Counted from the first letter of the stretch, positions 51,375 to 61,094 are shown. The stretch is 64,000 nucleotides of DNA from Nioella aestuarii (GCF_050896395.1 NZ_JBPBBA010000006.1:1-64000), one strand, 5' to 3'. Made by a program: numbers and translations. Notes: a model not told the origin generated them from the sequence alone.

Positions 51375-53801
51375 TCAGCCGCGCATCCGCTCGAAATTGG
51401 CATCGAACAGTGGTGTGTGCTGAGGCTGCGCGTCCAGCATCTGGCCGAGCAGTTCGATGGCCCAGGGCCCTTCGCTGTCCGCAACTTCCTTCGCCACATA
51501 CCCCATGGCAACCGATTGGCCCGCGTTGTGGGCGTAGCCGCCCGACGTGACCCAACCCACGACCTTGCCATCATGCCAGATCGGTTCATCCCCGATAACA
51601 TCAGCATCAATGGCGGCCACGGTAAACGCGCGCAGACGCAGTTTGCCGCCGCTGTCACGCTCTGACAGGGCTGCGGATTTGCCGATGAAATCGGCCTCCT
51701 TCCCATAGGCGATGAAGCGGTCCAGACCGGCCTCCAGCGGGCCATAGATAGGCCGGAATTCCCGCGCCCACCCGCCGAAGTTCTTTTCGAGCCGCATGGC
51801 GTTGAGTGCGCGCAAGCCAAAGGGTTTGAGCCCCAGATCTTTGCCCTCAGCCAACAGCCGATCGAAGACATGGCGCTGGTATTCGGGCTTCATCCAGATT
51901 TCGTATCCCAGATCGCCGGTGAAGCTGACACGCCCCACGAGACAGGGGGCAAAGCCCACGTCGATCTTGCGGATATCCATGAAGCGAAACGCCTCGTTTG
52001 ACACATCGGCGGGGGTCAGTCGTTGCAGCAGCTCGCGCGATTTGGGGCCTGCGATGGAGAGGCCGACCATGCCAAGCCCCACAACTTCCAGCGACACTGA
52101 CCCGTCTGCGGGCAAGTGCTTTTCGAACCAGCGGGCGTAAAAGACCTCGGCCATGCCGGATCCCGCAAGGAAATACTCGGTCTCGGACAGGCAGGCGACG
52201 GTCAAATCGCCCTGAAGCTTGCCGTTTTCCTTCAGCATCGGGGCCAGCGTCATGCGGCCCGGTTTGGGCAGCTTGCAGGCGAGCACCTTGTCGAGGAATG
52301 CCGTAGCACCCGCGCCCCGGACGTAGAACTTGGAAAAGCCTGAGATTTCCATCACGCCCACGTCTTCGCGGGTTGCCCGCACCTCTTCCTTGACGTGCTT
52401 GAAATCGGTCGAGCGGCGCCAGCTGAATTCATCCTTGGTGCCGTCGGGCGAGAACCACAGCGGCGCTTCCAGCCCCCAGCTATCCCCCATCTGCGCGCCA
52501 AGCGACAGCATCCGGTCATAGATCGGCGTGGTCTTGTAGGGGCGGGCGGCCTGCAACTCCTCGTTGGGGAACTTGATCGAGAAACGGCGGGAATAGTTTT
52601 CCTGCACCTTGGGGTTGGTGTAGCTCATCGTTGCCCAATCGCCGTAGCGCGCGATGTCCATCGCCCAGACATCGAAGCCGGGGTCGCCTTGGGTGATCCA
52701 GTTGGCCAGCGCAAGGCCCACACCGCCACCCTGGCTGAAGCCCGCCATGACGCCACAGGCCGACCACATACCGGGAAGGCCGCGGATGGGGCCAATTAGC
52801 GGGTTGCCATCGGGGGCGAAAGTGAAGGGGCCGTTGATGATCTGCTTGATGCCGGCATTGGCGAAGGCGGGGAAATGTTCGAACCCGACCTCCAGCGAGG
52901 GCGCGATCCGGTCAATATCGGGTTGCAGCAGTTCGTGCCCGAACTCCCACGGGGTGGTTCTGGTGGACCAGGGCACACAGGCCTTTTCATAGGTGCCCAT
53001 CAACATTCCGCCGCGTTCCTGACGCAGGTAGAGTTCACCATCGAAATCAACCGCGTGGATCACTTCCTTGCCGGTCTTTTCGTTGATCTCAGCAACCTCC
53101 GGCATGTCCTCGGTGATCAGATACATGTGCTCCATCGCCAGAACCGGCAGTTCAAGGCCCACCATGCGGCCCACTTCGCGTGCCCACAAACCGCCCGCGT
53201 TCACCACATGGTCACAGGCCACGTCGCCCTTGTTGGTCTTGACGATCCAGCCGCCGTCGCGGGCGCGCAGGATCTCTTCGACCTTGCAATGCTGTTCATA
53301 GGACGCGCCCAGTTTCTTCGCCGATTTGGCATAGGCCCAGGTCACGCCAGAGGGGTCCAGATGTCCGTCAACCACGGTTTCAAGCCCGCCCACGAACTGC
53401 GCGGGGTCAAGAAGCGGCATCAGCTCATGCGCCTCTTCGGGTGTGATGACGCGGGACTGGATATCCTGATAGCGGCCTTTCGCCATGGTGGATTTCAGCC
53501 AGTCGAACCGTTCAGGTGTGGAGGCAAGCATGACGCCGCCGGTCATGTGAAATCCGGTGGACTGGCCCGACAGTTCCTCGATCTCGCGATACAGCTCGAT
53601 CGTGTATTTCTGTAGCTTTGCCACATTGGGATCGCCGTTGATCGTGTGACAGCCCCCCGCGGCGTGCCAGGTGGAGCCAGAGGTCAGCTCGGACCGTTCC
53701 AGCAGCAAGCTGTCGGTCCAGCCTGCCTTGGCCAGATGGTAGAGCACCGAGCAACCAACGACACCGCCACCGATCACCACCACACGTGCCTGGGTCTGCA
53801 T
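51375..53801 (-). CDS. FAD-dependent dimethylglycine/sarcosine dehydrogenase family protein with GcvT domain
   Basis: An 808-residue fusion. The N-terminal 390 residues are a D-amino-acid-oxidase-type flavoprotein with VVVIGGGVVGCSVLYHLAKAG at residues 7 to 27 and SGSTWHAAGG near 40 (the flavinylation-type region). The C-terminal half is a GcvT aminomethyltransferase (SFTGDLGYEIWM near 648). The layout is that of dimethylglycine or sarcosine dehydrogenases that pass a methyl group to THF. The ATG at 53801 has a GGGAG site. The substrate is inferred; it may work upstream of the soxBDAG products. Confidence 0.9.
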   Translation of the reverse strand: MQTQARVVVIGGGVVGCSVLYHLAKAGWTDSLLLERSELTSGSTWHAAGGCHTINGDPNVAKLQKYTIELYREIEELSGQSTGFHMTGGVMLASTPERFDWLKSTMAKGRYQDIQSRVITPEEAHELMPLLDPAQFVGGLETVVDGHLDPSGVTWAYAKSAKKLGASYEQHCKVEEILRARDGGWIVKTNKGDVACDHVVNAGGLWAREVGRMVGLELPVLAMEHMYLITEDMPEVAEINEKTGKEVIHAVDFDGELYLRQERGGMLMGTYEKACVPWSTRTTPWEFGHELLQPDIDRIAPSLEVGFEHFPAFANAGIKQIINGPFTFAPDGNPLIGPIRGLPGMWSACGVMAGFSQGGGVGLALANWITQGDPGFDVWAMDIARYGDWATMSYTNPKVQENYSRRFSIKFPNEELQAARPYKTTPIYDRMLSLGAQMGDSWGLEAPLWFSPDGTKDEFSWRRSTDFKHVKEEVRATREDVGVMEISGFSKFYVRGAGATAFLDKVLACKLPKPGRMTLAPMLKENGKLQGDLTVACLSETEYFLAGSGMAEVFYARWFEKHLPADGSVSLEVVGLGMVGLSIAGPKSRELLQRLTPADVSNEAFRFMDIRKIDVGFAPCLVGRVSFTGDLGYEIWMKPEYQRHVFDRLLAEGKDLGLKPFGLRALNAMRLEKNFGGWAREFRPIYGPLEAGLDRFIAYGKEADFIGKSAALSERDSGGKLRLRAFTVAAIDADVIGDEPIWHDGKVVGWVTSGGYAHNAGQSVAMGYVAKEVADSEGPWAIELLGQMLDAQPQHTPLFDANFERMRG

Positions 53802-53946
53802 GAAAATCTCCCGTTTCGCAGTCCTGATTGGCGGACAGATTACCTTGCGTCCTGCACAACGGATCGCACGTTTTCGACAAAGAGGGGGGGCGTTTTGGCG
53901 GGAAGGAACCTTGGACAGGCCCACCCGGCTTCGAGAAGCACGCGTT

Positions 53947-53994
53947 TTGTGATAGGCTTTGTCGGCATCACAAAGGATTCAAGACTTATCACAG
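53947..53994. promoter_or_regulatory. Three spaced ATCACA-type half-sites upstream of the small secreted protein
   Basis: TTGTGAT (53947 to 53953), ATCACAA (53967 to 53973) and TATCACA (53987 to 53993) are 20 bases apart, two helical turns. The first two form a perfect inverted pair and the second and third are direct. They end 15 bases before the start codon. They could be regulator sites or a hairpin. Confidence 0.4.
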
Positions 53995-54008
53995 ACTGGG
54001 AGGTTAGA

Positions 54009-54413
54009 ATGATCCGCAATATCGGAAGGGGTCTTCTTCTCATGGCTGCTATGGCGTTTTCAGGGCCCGCAGCCGCATTGAACTGCGACAATCGGGGGGC
54101 GAACTGGCAGGGTCGCATCGATCTGCCAAGCGGCATCTACGGATTCGAGCTGAGGCGGTTGACCTGCGCCGGCGACAGCCTTTGGAACTATTACATCTGG
54201 AACACGGTTGACCGGTGGGAAGGCACTGCGACAGTGGGCATGGCGGGCATGGCGGGCACGGCGCTGACGGTCAACACGGTCTCGGGGTCTCTAACGGGCT
54301 GTTCGCTTTTTGGCACCTGGTATCCGCGCGACACGACGAACGGCATTCCCTATAGCGGACGCGGATCGGCAAGTTGCTTCGGCTCCGGCAGTTGGAGCGC
54401 GACGATCCAGTAA
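54009..54413 (+). CDS. Small secreted cysteine-containing protein
   Basis: A 134-residue protein I do not recognise. A signal peptide (RNIGRGLLLMAAMAFSGPAAA) should be cut near residue 25. The mature part has four cysteines, aromatic-rich segments (DSLWNYYIWNTVDRWEG) and many Gly, Ser and Thr, suggesting a small disulfide-bonded beta-domain. GGGAGG lies five bases before the ATG. It stands alone between two minus-strand genes. Confidence 0.75.
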   Translation: MIRNIGRGLLLMAAMAFSGPAAALNCDNRGANWQGRIDLPSGIYGFELRRLTCAGDSLWNYYIWNTVDRWEGTATVGMAGMAGTALTVNTVSGSLTGCSLFGTWYPRDTTNGIPYSGRGSASCFGSGSWSATIQ

Positions 54414-54416
54414 GGC

Positions 54417-55784
54417 CTAGTCCAGCCCCAGATCGGCGCGCGAGGAGGCGCCGATATCGTGGTAAAGCCCTGCCATTAACGTGATGGCCCCGGGGATCAT
54501 CGCCTTGGGCAGATGCTCGTCCGGCGCATGTTGGCTGCACCCGGGGTAGCTGTGCGGCACCCAGACGGCGGGAAGGCCGAGGGTGTCGGTAAAGACGTGG
54601 TTGGGCAGTGACCCGCCAAGCGATGGCAGCAGTACAGGTTCGGCCCCGGTGGTGCGCGCGATGGACGCGCAGGCGAACCGGGCAAAGGGATGATCGGGCG
54701 GCGTGGACGAGGCCGGGAAGCGGGCGTCGGGTTCCTTGATTTGCACGTAGTCATATCCATTCGCATCCAGATGTGTTCGGAGCGCGGGCAGGATCGTGTC
54801 GGGGTTTAGCCCGGTGACATGACGCAGTTGGATATGGGCGTGGGCCTCTGGCGGGATCGCGTTAACGGGCCGCTCGGGCGTGCCGCAGGTGAAGGCCAGA
54901 ACCTCGACCGCCGACCATGCGAACACGCGTTCAGCAGGGGTCAGGCCGGGGGTGCCCCATCCGGCGTCAATCTCTCCGCCCGCCGGGGTGATGCCAGACA
55001 GGATTTTGCGGGTCGCCTCAGGCACATTGTCGGGCGTCCAGCCGGGAACAAGGCATTCGCCGTGCGGGCCGATGATGCAGGTCAGCGCATGTGCCAACTC
55101 GGTGCCGGGATTGCGCAGAAGCCCGCCGAAATTGCCGGAATGGCGACCAGCCTCTCGATGTCGGATCGACAGCTTCACCGTCACAGACCCACGCGCGCCA
55201 AGAAACACGGTCGGTTGATCCTGAGACAGGCGCGGCCCGTCAGAAGCCAGCACGAGGTCTGCCTTCAGATCGTCCTTCAGCCCCGCACAGATCGCATCCA
55301 GCCTCGGTGATCCAACCTCCTCGCCCATTTCCACCAGCATGTGGCAGTTGAACCCAAGCGCGCCTTTTTCCTCCAGCACCAGCCGAAGCGCGGTCAGGTT
55401 GACCAGCAGTTGGCCCTTGTTATCCGCCACGCCGCGCCCGTAAATCCTCCCGTCACGTTCGGTCAGCACCCAAGGGTCCAGCCCGTCGCGCCAGCGCCCC
55501 TCCATCCCCGGAACAGTATCGGCATGTCCGTAGCCAAGGATCGTCGGCAGGTCGTCGCCTTCATGGCGGGACAGCACCAGGGCAGGCGGGTGGTCGCCTT
55601 CGATCCAGCGGGCGACGAAGCCATGGCCAGCCATCAGCCCGGCAATATGCTTCAGGCAGGTGGTATGGGCCTCATTGCCGCCAGGTTCAGTGGGGAAGGC
55701 AACAAGCCTGGCCAGCTCCCTCACGTAATGTTCAAGTGTCTCCGGTGCTGCGGCTCGGGCGGTGATCTGTTCGCGGGCGGTCAT
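54417..55784 (-). CDS. M20 family dipeptidase-like metallopeptidase
   Basis: A 455-residue M20A/M20F-type zinc peptidase. The metal site reads ILGYGHADTVPG near residue 85, then GRGVADNKGQLLVNL near 117 and EMGEEVGSPRLD near 154. The C-terminal HAPDEHLPKAMI holds the last His. The length and layout resemble carnosinase-like and PepV-like dipeptidases. The ATG at 55784 is the start, since the upstream open frame runs antisense to the VIT gene. Its stop lies four bases from the secreted protein's stop. Confidence 0.88.
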   Translation of the reverse strand: MTAREQITARAAAPETLEHYVRELARLVAFPTEPGGNEAHTTCLKHIAGLMAGHGFVARWIEGDHPPALVLSRHEGDDLPTILGYGHADTVPGMEGRWRDGLDPWVLTERDGRIYGRGVADNKGQLLVNLTALRLVLEEKGALGFNCHMLVEMGEEVGSPRLDAICAGLKDDLKADLVLASDGPRLSQDQPTVFLGARGSVTVKLSIRHREAGRHSGNFGGLLRNPGTELAHALTCIIGPHGECLVPGWTPDNVPEATRKILSGITPAGGEIDAGWGTPGLTPAERVFAWSAVEVLAFTCGTPERPVNAIPPEAHAHIQLRHVTGLNPDTILPALRTHLDANGYDYVQIKEPDARFPASSTPPDHPFARFACASIARTTGAEPVLLPSLGGSLPNHVFTDTLGLPAVWVPHSYPGCSQHAPDEHLPKAMIPGAITLMAGLYHDIGASSRADLGLD

Positions 55785-55843
55785 CTGGTATCCTCTTGCG
55801 GGTTGCCAAGCAGCCTGCCGGTTTTGCCCGGCATTGCAAGCGA

Positions 55844-56575
55844 TTAGCCGCCAACCAGAGCCCCGACTCCATAGGCCACAAATGCGCAGATGCCGCCGAC
55901 GATGACCGTTTCGCCAATACAGCGGAGTGCCGATTCCCGCGTCACGCGCCACCGCAGAGCCCCAAGACCGAACAGCGCCAGGAAGGTCGCGGCGACAGAG
56001 ACGGGGAAGGCCAGAGTCGTTTCCATGCCGATCAGATAGGGGGCAAGCGGGACCGATCCGAGCGTGATGAAAGCGGCAAAGGTCGACAGCCCGTCGCCGA
56101 CGGGATTGGTGCTGCGCGGGTCCGTCATCTCGAATTCATAAGCCATCATCAGATCGGCGGCAAAATCATGGTTGCGCATCAGGATGATGGCAACCTTGTC
56201 TGCATCGTCCCCCGCCATGCCACGTTCCCTCAGCATCTGTTGCAGCTCGGCCTGCTCTCCGACCGGGTCGGTGACGAGTTCCTGCAACTCCATCCTTCGG
56301 CGCGTGTTGTAGAGATCGCGTTGCGACCGGCCTGAAAGGAATTCTCCCAGCCCCATCGACACCCCGTCGGCGAAAAGGTTTGCCAAACCGAAGACCAAAA
56401 CGGCCAGCGCGCCAATCTGCGCGGTGTTTTCGGCAGAGGCCCCGGCAAAGCCTGCGACGATGGCGAAGGTGGTGACAATACCGTCATTGCCGCCATAGAC
56501 GATCTGCTTGAGAAACTCCTGCGCGCGCGTGATATGATGATCTTGCGTGCGGTGCTTCGCCCAGTTGATGGCCAT
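55844..56575 (-). CDS. VIT/CCC1-family membrane transporter
   Basis: A 243-residue protein of the VIT1/CCC1 family (iron or manganese transport). The first helix carries EFLKQIVYGGNDGIVTTFAIVAGF near residue 20, with the conserved D and G. A cytoplasmic metal-binding region (about residues 85 to 150, with several E and H such as MRNHDFAADLMMAYEFEM) follows, then three more helices. Five helices in all. The metal is not known. It diverges from lipA with 160 bases between starts. Confidence 0.88.
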   Translation of the reverse strand: MAINWAKHRTQDHHITRAQEFLKQIVYGGNDGIVTTFAIVAGFAGASAENTAQIGALAVLVFGLANLFADGVSMGLGEFLSGRSQRDLYNTRRRMELQELVTDPVGEQAELQQMLRERGMAGDDADKVAIILMRNHDFAADLMMAYEFEMTDPRSTNPVGDGLSTFAAFITLGSVPLAPYLIGMETTLAFPVSVAATFLALFGLGALRWRVTRESALRCIGETVIVGGICAFVAYGVGALVGG

Positions 56576-56738
56576 TGCGGTCCCCCCTGATTGCACAGGC
56601 AGTCTGACCGCAGTGGTTGGCAATGACAACCGCACCCTGCGCCAAGGAATCGCAGATTTGCATAGCCGCTTCCCGCCTTCTGTGGGGTTACTTTTGGATT
56701 GTTTAGCGTTAAATAGTTTGCAGTTGGAGGAACACCCG

Positions 56739-57692
56739 ATGCGCGATCTCAAGATCCCCGAACAGCGCCACCCCGAAAAGGCACGCCGCCCGGACAACCC
56801 GCAGCCCAAGAAACCGTCTTGGATTCGGGTCAAGGCGCCTGTTGGCGAAGGGTACAAGAAAACCCACAAGATCATGCGAGAGCACAAGCTGGTGACAGTC
56901 TGCGAAGAGGCGGGCTGCCCCAATGCCGGTGAATGCTGGAGCCAGGGCCACGCCACCATGATGATCATGGGCGAGGTCTGCACACGCGCCTGCACCTTCT
57001 GCAACATCGCGACCGGTAAGCCGCCAGAGGATCTGGATGTGTTCGAGCCTGGCCGTGTCGCGGATGCGGTTCAGAAACTGGGGCTCAATCACGTGGTGAT
57101 CACCTCCGTCGATCGCGACGATATCGAGGATGGCGGGGCTGAACATTTCGCCCAGACCATCCGCGCCATTCGCCACCGCAGCCCCGGCACGACGATCGAG
57201 ATTCTGACGCCCGATTTCATCCGCTGCGCGCCCGAGGCGCTTGAGGTCGTGGTTGCGGCAAAGCCTGACGTGTTCAACCACAATCTTGAAACCGTGCCGG
57301 GCCTTTACCCCGAGGTGCGTCCCGGTGCCCGCTACTTCCATTCGCTGCGTCTCTTGCAGCGGGTGAAGGAACTGGACCCGACCATGTTCACCAAATCCGG
57401 CATCATGGTGGGCCTGGGCGAGGACAGGCAGGCGGTGATTCAGGTCATGGAGGACATGCGCGCCGCCGATATCGACTTCCTGACCATTGGCCAGTACCTG
57501 CAACCGACGCCCAAGCACCATGCGGTCGACCGGTTTGTAACGCCCGAGGAATTCAAGGCCTATGAAAAGGCCGCCTACAACAAGGGTTTCCTGATGGTCT
57601 CGGCCACCCCCCTGACGCGATCGAGCTATCATGCGGGTGACGACTTCGCTCGATTGCGTGAAGCGCGGCTGAAGAAGCTGGGACAGGTCTGA
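56739..57692 (+). CDS. lipA: Lipoyl synthase
   Basis: A 317-residue radical SAM enzyme that inserts two sulfurs into octanoyl groups on dehydrogenase E2 and GcvH. Both 4Fe-4S cluster motifs are visible: CEEAGCPNAGEC for the auxiliary cluster and CTRACTFCN for the SAM cluster. The C-terminal RSSYHAGDDF matches the R-S-S-Y-H motif. GGAGG lies eight bases before the ATG at 56739. A terminator follows at 57700. Confidence 0.97.
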   Translation: MRDLKIPEQRHPEKARRPDNPQPKKPSWIRVKAPVGEGYKKTHKIMREHKLVTVCEEAGCPNAGECWSQGHATMMIMGEVCTRACTFCNIATGKPPEDLDVFEPGRVADAVQKLGLNHVVITSVDRDDIEDGGAEHFAQTIRAIRHRSPGTTIEILTPDFIRCAPEALEVVVAAKPDVFNHNLETVPGLYPEVRPGARYFHSLRLLQRVKELDPTMFTKSGIMVGLGEDRQAVIQVMEDMRAADIDFLTIGQYLQPTPKHHAVDRFVTPEEFKAYEKAAYNKGFLMVSATPLTRSSYHAGDDFARLREARLKKLGQV

Positions 57693-57699
57693 AACGAAC

Positions 57700-57729
57700 A
57701 ACCCCGGCGCAAGGCCGGGGTTTTCTTTT
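57700..57729 (+). terminator. Rho-independent terminator of lipA
   Basis: AACCCCGGC and GCCGGGGTT form a nine-pair stem with a five-base loop, followed by TTTTCTTTT. It begins seven bases after the lipA stop. Confidence 0.92.
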
Positions 57730-57747
57730 GCGGGTACGTGTCGGGGA

Positions 57748-58215
57748 TCAGGCGCCCCAATAAACGGGCGTGCCCGGATAATCTTCGATCGCCCATGATT
57801 CACCGCCCGATGCGTAGGTCGTGCCGTCGTTGCTCGTGTAGACGACGTTGCCAGTGGCCGGATCGACCAGTGGGCTGTCGAAGTTGTAGCCTTCGGGCAT
57901 ATCGGCGATGGCTTCCTGTTGCGCCCAGTAATAGGTGGCACCATTGTTGCCGGGTGCGAGGCCTGCGCCGATGTTGTAGTAGTCCTGCGATGTGCGGCCG
58001 CTCCAAGTCCAGGATCCGTCTCCGCCGCCACCAAAGCTGGTCGAGATGACCTGGTTTTCCATCTGGCTGCCGACGTCACCGCTTAGGTCTTCGACACCGG
58101 AACTGACCACAGCCATTGTGGCAAGGCCAAGGCCGACCAGACCGGCCGTCAGGACAACCCAATCGACCGTAACCGCGCCGCTTTCGTCGGATAAATAGTT
58201 TGTAACATATGACAT
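57748..58215 (-). CDS. Flp-like pilin domain protein with extended C-terminus
   Basis: A 155-residue protein whose first 45 residues are pilin-like: a short polar start (MSYVTNYLSDESGAVTVDWV) with the G-x4-E/D-like cleavage pattern before a hydrophobic helix (VVLTAGLVGLGLATMAVV). Flp pilins are usually 50 to 80 residues; here about 110 Gly, Ser, Tyr and Trp-rich residues follow. An AGGAG site precedes the ATG. No tad or cpa assembly genes lie nearby, so this is an orphan pseudopilin or pilin-related surface protein. Confidence 0.7.
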   Translation of the reverse strand: MSYVTNYLSDESGAVTVDWVVLTAGLVGLGLATMAVVSSGVEDLSGDVGSQMENQVISTSFGGGGDGSWTWSGRTSQDYYNIGAGLAPGNNGATYYWAQQEAIADMPEGYNFDSPLVDPATGNVVYTSNDGTTYASGGESWAIEDYPGTPVYWGA

Positions 58216-58389
58216 TTTTCTGCTCTCCTAATCAGCGTAGCTCACGTCAACACTACTCTGCACAACGAATACCCTTCAAAGTTGAACGAACGAAGGAGAC
58301 ATGCGGGCCATTCCAAGGCAGCAGAAAATGACCTGCTATGTGTCAGGCATGATAAGGTGCGATCATTCACTGTATGCGAGAGGTGCAAT

Positions 58390-59661
58390 ATGCAATTTGA
58401 CAGATTTGGATTGGACCTTTCGACAGACTCCGCTCTGGCTGCCAGTGCCTATCAGGATGGGGTCGACCTGTTCCTTGCCGGTCAATCCGGCGTGACAGAG
58501 GCGCTTCGAGCCGCACTCGCCGCCGATCCCGATTTCACCCCGGCCCATGTTGCCTTGGCCCGACATCACCAAAGCTTTGGCCACATGACACAATCGAAAG
58601 CGGCGCTTGATGCGGCGCGAGGGTGCGACTGCGCGCTGACCCCGCGCGAAGCGGCGCAGTTGGAGATTTTCGGCCACTTGATCGAAGGGCGTCCGGCAAA
58701 GGGCTATGCGCTGATCCGCGCGCATATCCTTGAATATCCCCGCGACGCGCTTGTCGCGCAGACCCTTCTGGGTGTGTTCAGCCTGATCGGCTTTTCTGGC
58801 CGGGTCGGGCGCGAGGCTGAGCATCTGGCAGTGGCCGAATACCTTGCACCGCATTACGAGGGCGATTGGTGGTTCCCTGCGCAGATGGCCTTTGCCCATT
58901 TGGAACTGGGACAGTTTCAGCAGGCGGAAATACAGATCGAACAGGCGCTTGCGGGCAACAAGGACAGCGCCCACGCTGCCCATATCCGCGCGCATCTTTA
59001 CTACGAGGTCGGGGAAAGCGCCGAAGGGTTGGCGTTTCTAGGCACCTGGATGCGCGGCTATGACAGGGCCGGTCTGATGCATTGCCACAACAATTGGCAC
59101 GTGGCGCTATGGACCATGGCCAGCGGTGATGAAGCCGGGATGTGGCGGGTTGTGGATGAGGATCTGGCCCCCGGTGTGTCGCAAAGCCCTGCGATCAATG
59201 TGGTGACTGATCTGGCGGCGCTTTACTACCGGGCGTCTCTGGCCGGGGTTGCGATCGGGGCGGAGCGTTGGAAGACGCTTGGGGATTATGCGCTTCAGGC
59301 CTTTCCCAAGCCAGGCATGGGCTTTGTCGATATTCATGCGGCTCTGATCCACGCCATGAGTGGAAATAAAGACGCGCTTGACCGGATCATCAGCGATGCC
59401 AAAGGACCGATTGGCGATCTGGTTCCGGGATGCGCCGAGGCGTTCCGCGCCATTGCCTCTCAGGATTGGGCGGGGGCCGAAGCTCGGTTGATTCCGGTGG
59501 TGGCGCAATCGGAACGGGTTGGCGGCAGCCGGGCGCAGCGCGACATTCTCGAATTCGCTTTGATGAACGCACAGATTCGTCAGGGCCGGGCGGAGGAGGC
59601 GCTGCGTCTTCTGGCCCTGCGCCGCCCCAATATCGACGCGCCGGTGCACCTGACCCACTGA
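58390..59661 (+). CDS. Tetratricopeptide repeat protein, TTC38-like
   Basis: A 423-residue helical repeat protein without a signal peptide. The pattern is that of the TTC38 family: a leading AxSAYQDGVDLFLAGQ-type helix, AALAADPDFTPAHVALARHH near residue 45, GDWWFPAQMAFAHLELGQF near 157, and CHNNWHVALWTMASGDE near 235. Its function in bacteria is unknown; binding or scaffold roles are likely. GAGAGG precedes the ATG at 58390. The next gene begins 65 bases downstream. Confidence 0.8.
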   Translation: MQFDRFGLDLSTDSALAASAYQDGVDLFLAGQSGVTEALRAALAADPDFTPAHVALARHHQSFGHMTQSKAALDAARGCDCALTPREAAQLEIFGHLIEGRPAKGYALIRAHILEYPRDALVAQTLLGVFSLIGFSGRVGREAEHLAVAEYLAPHYEGDWWFPAQMAFAHLELGQFQQAEIQIEQALAGNKDSAHAAHIRAHLYYEVGESAEGLAFLGTWMRGYDRAGLMHCHNNWHVALWTMASGDEAGMWRVVDEDLAPGVSQSPAINVVTDLAALYYRASLAGVAIGAERWKTLGDYALQAFPKPGMGFVDIHAALIHAMSGNKDALDRIISDAKGPIGDLVPGCAEAFRAIASQDWAGAEARLIPVVAQSERVGGSRAQRDILEFALMNAQIRQGRAEEALRLLALRRPNIDAPVHLTH

Positions 59662-59726
59662 CGGCAAAGCGTTTTGCGATTTCACCATGTTGCGCTAGCA
59701 TTCCCGCATTTAAGGGAGGTTTTGCC

Positions 59727-61094
59727 ATGGTCCGCTTTCGCGTCCGTCTGACGGCTGCTGTCGTTTTTCTGTTGCTTTTTCCCCTGACGGTCCATGCCGA
59801 TTGGCTGGAAGATGCCCGTGCGGCCTATTCAGCCGGCGACTATGCGACGGCACGGCAATTGTCTGAACCGATGGCCGAGGCGGGTGATCCCGCGGCGCTC
59901 AATATCCTCGGGGTGATCTATTTCCACGGTTCAGGCGTAGCGCAGGATACGCAGCGTGGGCTCGACTATTACGAAGCCGCTGCGGCGCAGGGATATGCGA
60001 TTGCTCAGTCGAACCTGGCATGGATCTACTACAAGGGCGTGAATGGCGCCCCGCGAAACCTCGCCCGCGCCCGTGACCTGGCCGAGGCTGCCGCCGAAGC
60101 GGGCAATGCCGAAGCGTTGAATACGCTAGGTGCCATGTTCGAGGAAGGTGCTTTTTGCGATCCAGATTACGCCGCTGCCGTCGAGCATTACCGTCTGGCC
60201 ATGGATGGCGGGTCTGCGGATGCGCACAGCAATCTGGGTGCGCTGTTCGCCCAGGGGCTTGGTGTGCCACAAGACGACACTCAGGCGCGGCTCCTGTTTG
60301 AACAGGCGGCCGCACTCGACCATGCGCAAGGCACCCGTAACCTGGCCTATTTGATGGAGCGAGGACGGGGTGGCCTACAGGATATTCCTGGCGCGATTGC
60401 GCTCTATCGGCGGGCGATTGAGCTTGGGTATGCCGGGGCGGGCAATGATCTTGGTATTCTGCTGATGAACGGTGCGGCAGGTCTGTCCCCAGACCCGGCT
60501 GCAGCGGCAGAGGCCTATGAACAGGGCACGGCATTGGGCCATGACTGGGCGCCAGCAAATCTGGGCTATCTGCTGTCGGACGGGGATGCGAGCGTTCCCG
60601 ACGACATCGACCGGGCGGTGGTGCTTTATCATCTTGCCTATGAACGCGGGAATGCCGACGCCCTGTCGGACCTGGCCTACATGTACTGGGATGGTGAAGG
60701 TGTTGCGCAGGACCATGCCGAGGCGCGTCGGCTGTTGCGGATACTTGCCGATGATAATGTGCCGTCGGCGATTAGCGATCTGGGTTTCATGGAAGAAACC
60801 GGGCTGCTTGGGCCGGCCGATCTGACTGCTGCGGCCACGCTTTATGAGCAGGCTGCGCGGTTGGGCTATCCATTTGCGGCCTGGAACCTGGCCAGCCTTT
60901 TGCTGAACCCTGACAATCCTGCCGCCGATCCGGTCGAGGGCCATGCATGGTGTAACTGGGCGATAACGCGCGAGACCAACCCAGAGGAGCGCGCGCGCTA
61001 CAGTGAGGATTGCGGAACTCTGCCAGAGAGTTTTGCGAATGAAGATGTCGAGGCCGTCGCCAGCCGTACGGAGGAGCTGCTGACGACCTATTGA
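59727..61094 (+). CDS. Secreted Sel1-repeat protein 1
   Basis: A 455-residue exported protein. The signal peptide ends at TVHA (about residue 24). At least ten Sel1-like repeats follow, of the form A-x-N-x-L-G-x-x-Y-x-x-G-x-G-V-x-x-D, for example NLAWIYYKGVNGAPRNLARA and DLAYMYWDGEGVAQDHAEA. Cys residues occur late (CDP near 149 and CGTLP near the end). Sel1 proteins often act as periplasmic adaptors. AAGGGAGGT precedes the ATG. Its neighbour at 61117 has the same layout and lies 22 bases on. Confidence 0.88.
   Translation: MVRFRVRLTAAVVFLLLFPLTVHADWLEDARAAYSAGDYATARQLSEPMAEAGDPAALNILGVIYFHGSGVAQDTQRGLDYYEAAAAQGYAIAQSNLAWIYYKGVNGAPRNLARARDLAEAAAEAGNAEALNTLGAMFEEGAFCDPDYAAAVEHYRLAMDGGSADAHSNLGALFAQGLGVPQDDTQARLLFEQAAALDHAQGTRNLAYLMERGRGGLQDIPGAIALYRRAIELGYAGAGNDLGILLMNGAAGLSPDPAAAAEAYEQGTALGHDWAPANLGYLLSDGDASVPDDIDRAVVLYHLAYERGNADALSDLAYMYWDGEGVAQDHAEARRLLRILADDNVPSAISDLGFMEETGLLGPADLTAAATLYEQAARLGYPFAAWNLASLLLNPDNPAADPVEGHAWCNWAITRETNPEERARYSEDCGTLPESFANEDVEAVASRTEELLTTY

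Noticed and set aside
53646..54008. N-terminal extension of the small secreted protein
   Set aside because: The extension is antisense to the dehydrogenase gene and would bury the signal peptide; a strong ribosome-binding site precedes the ATG at 54009.
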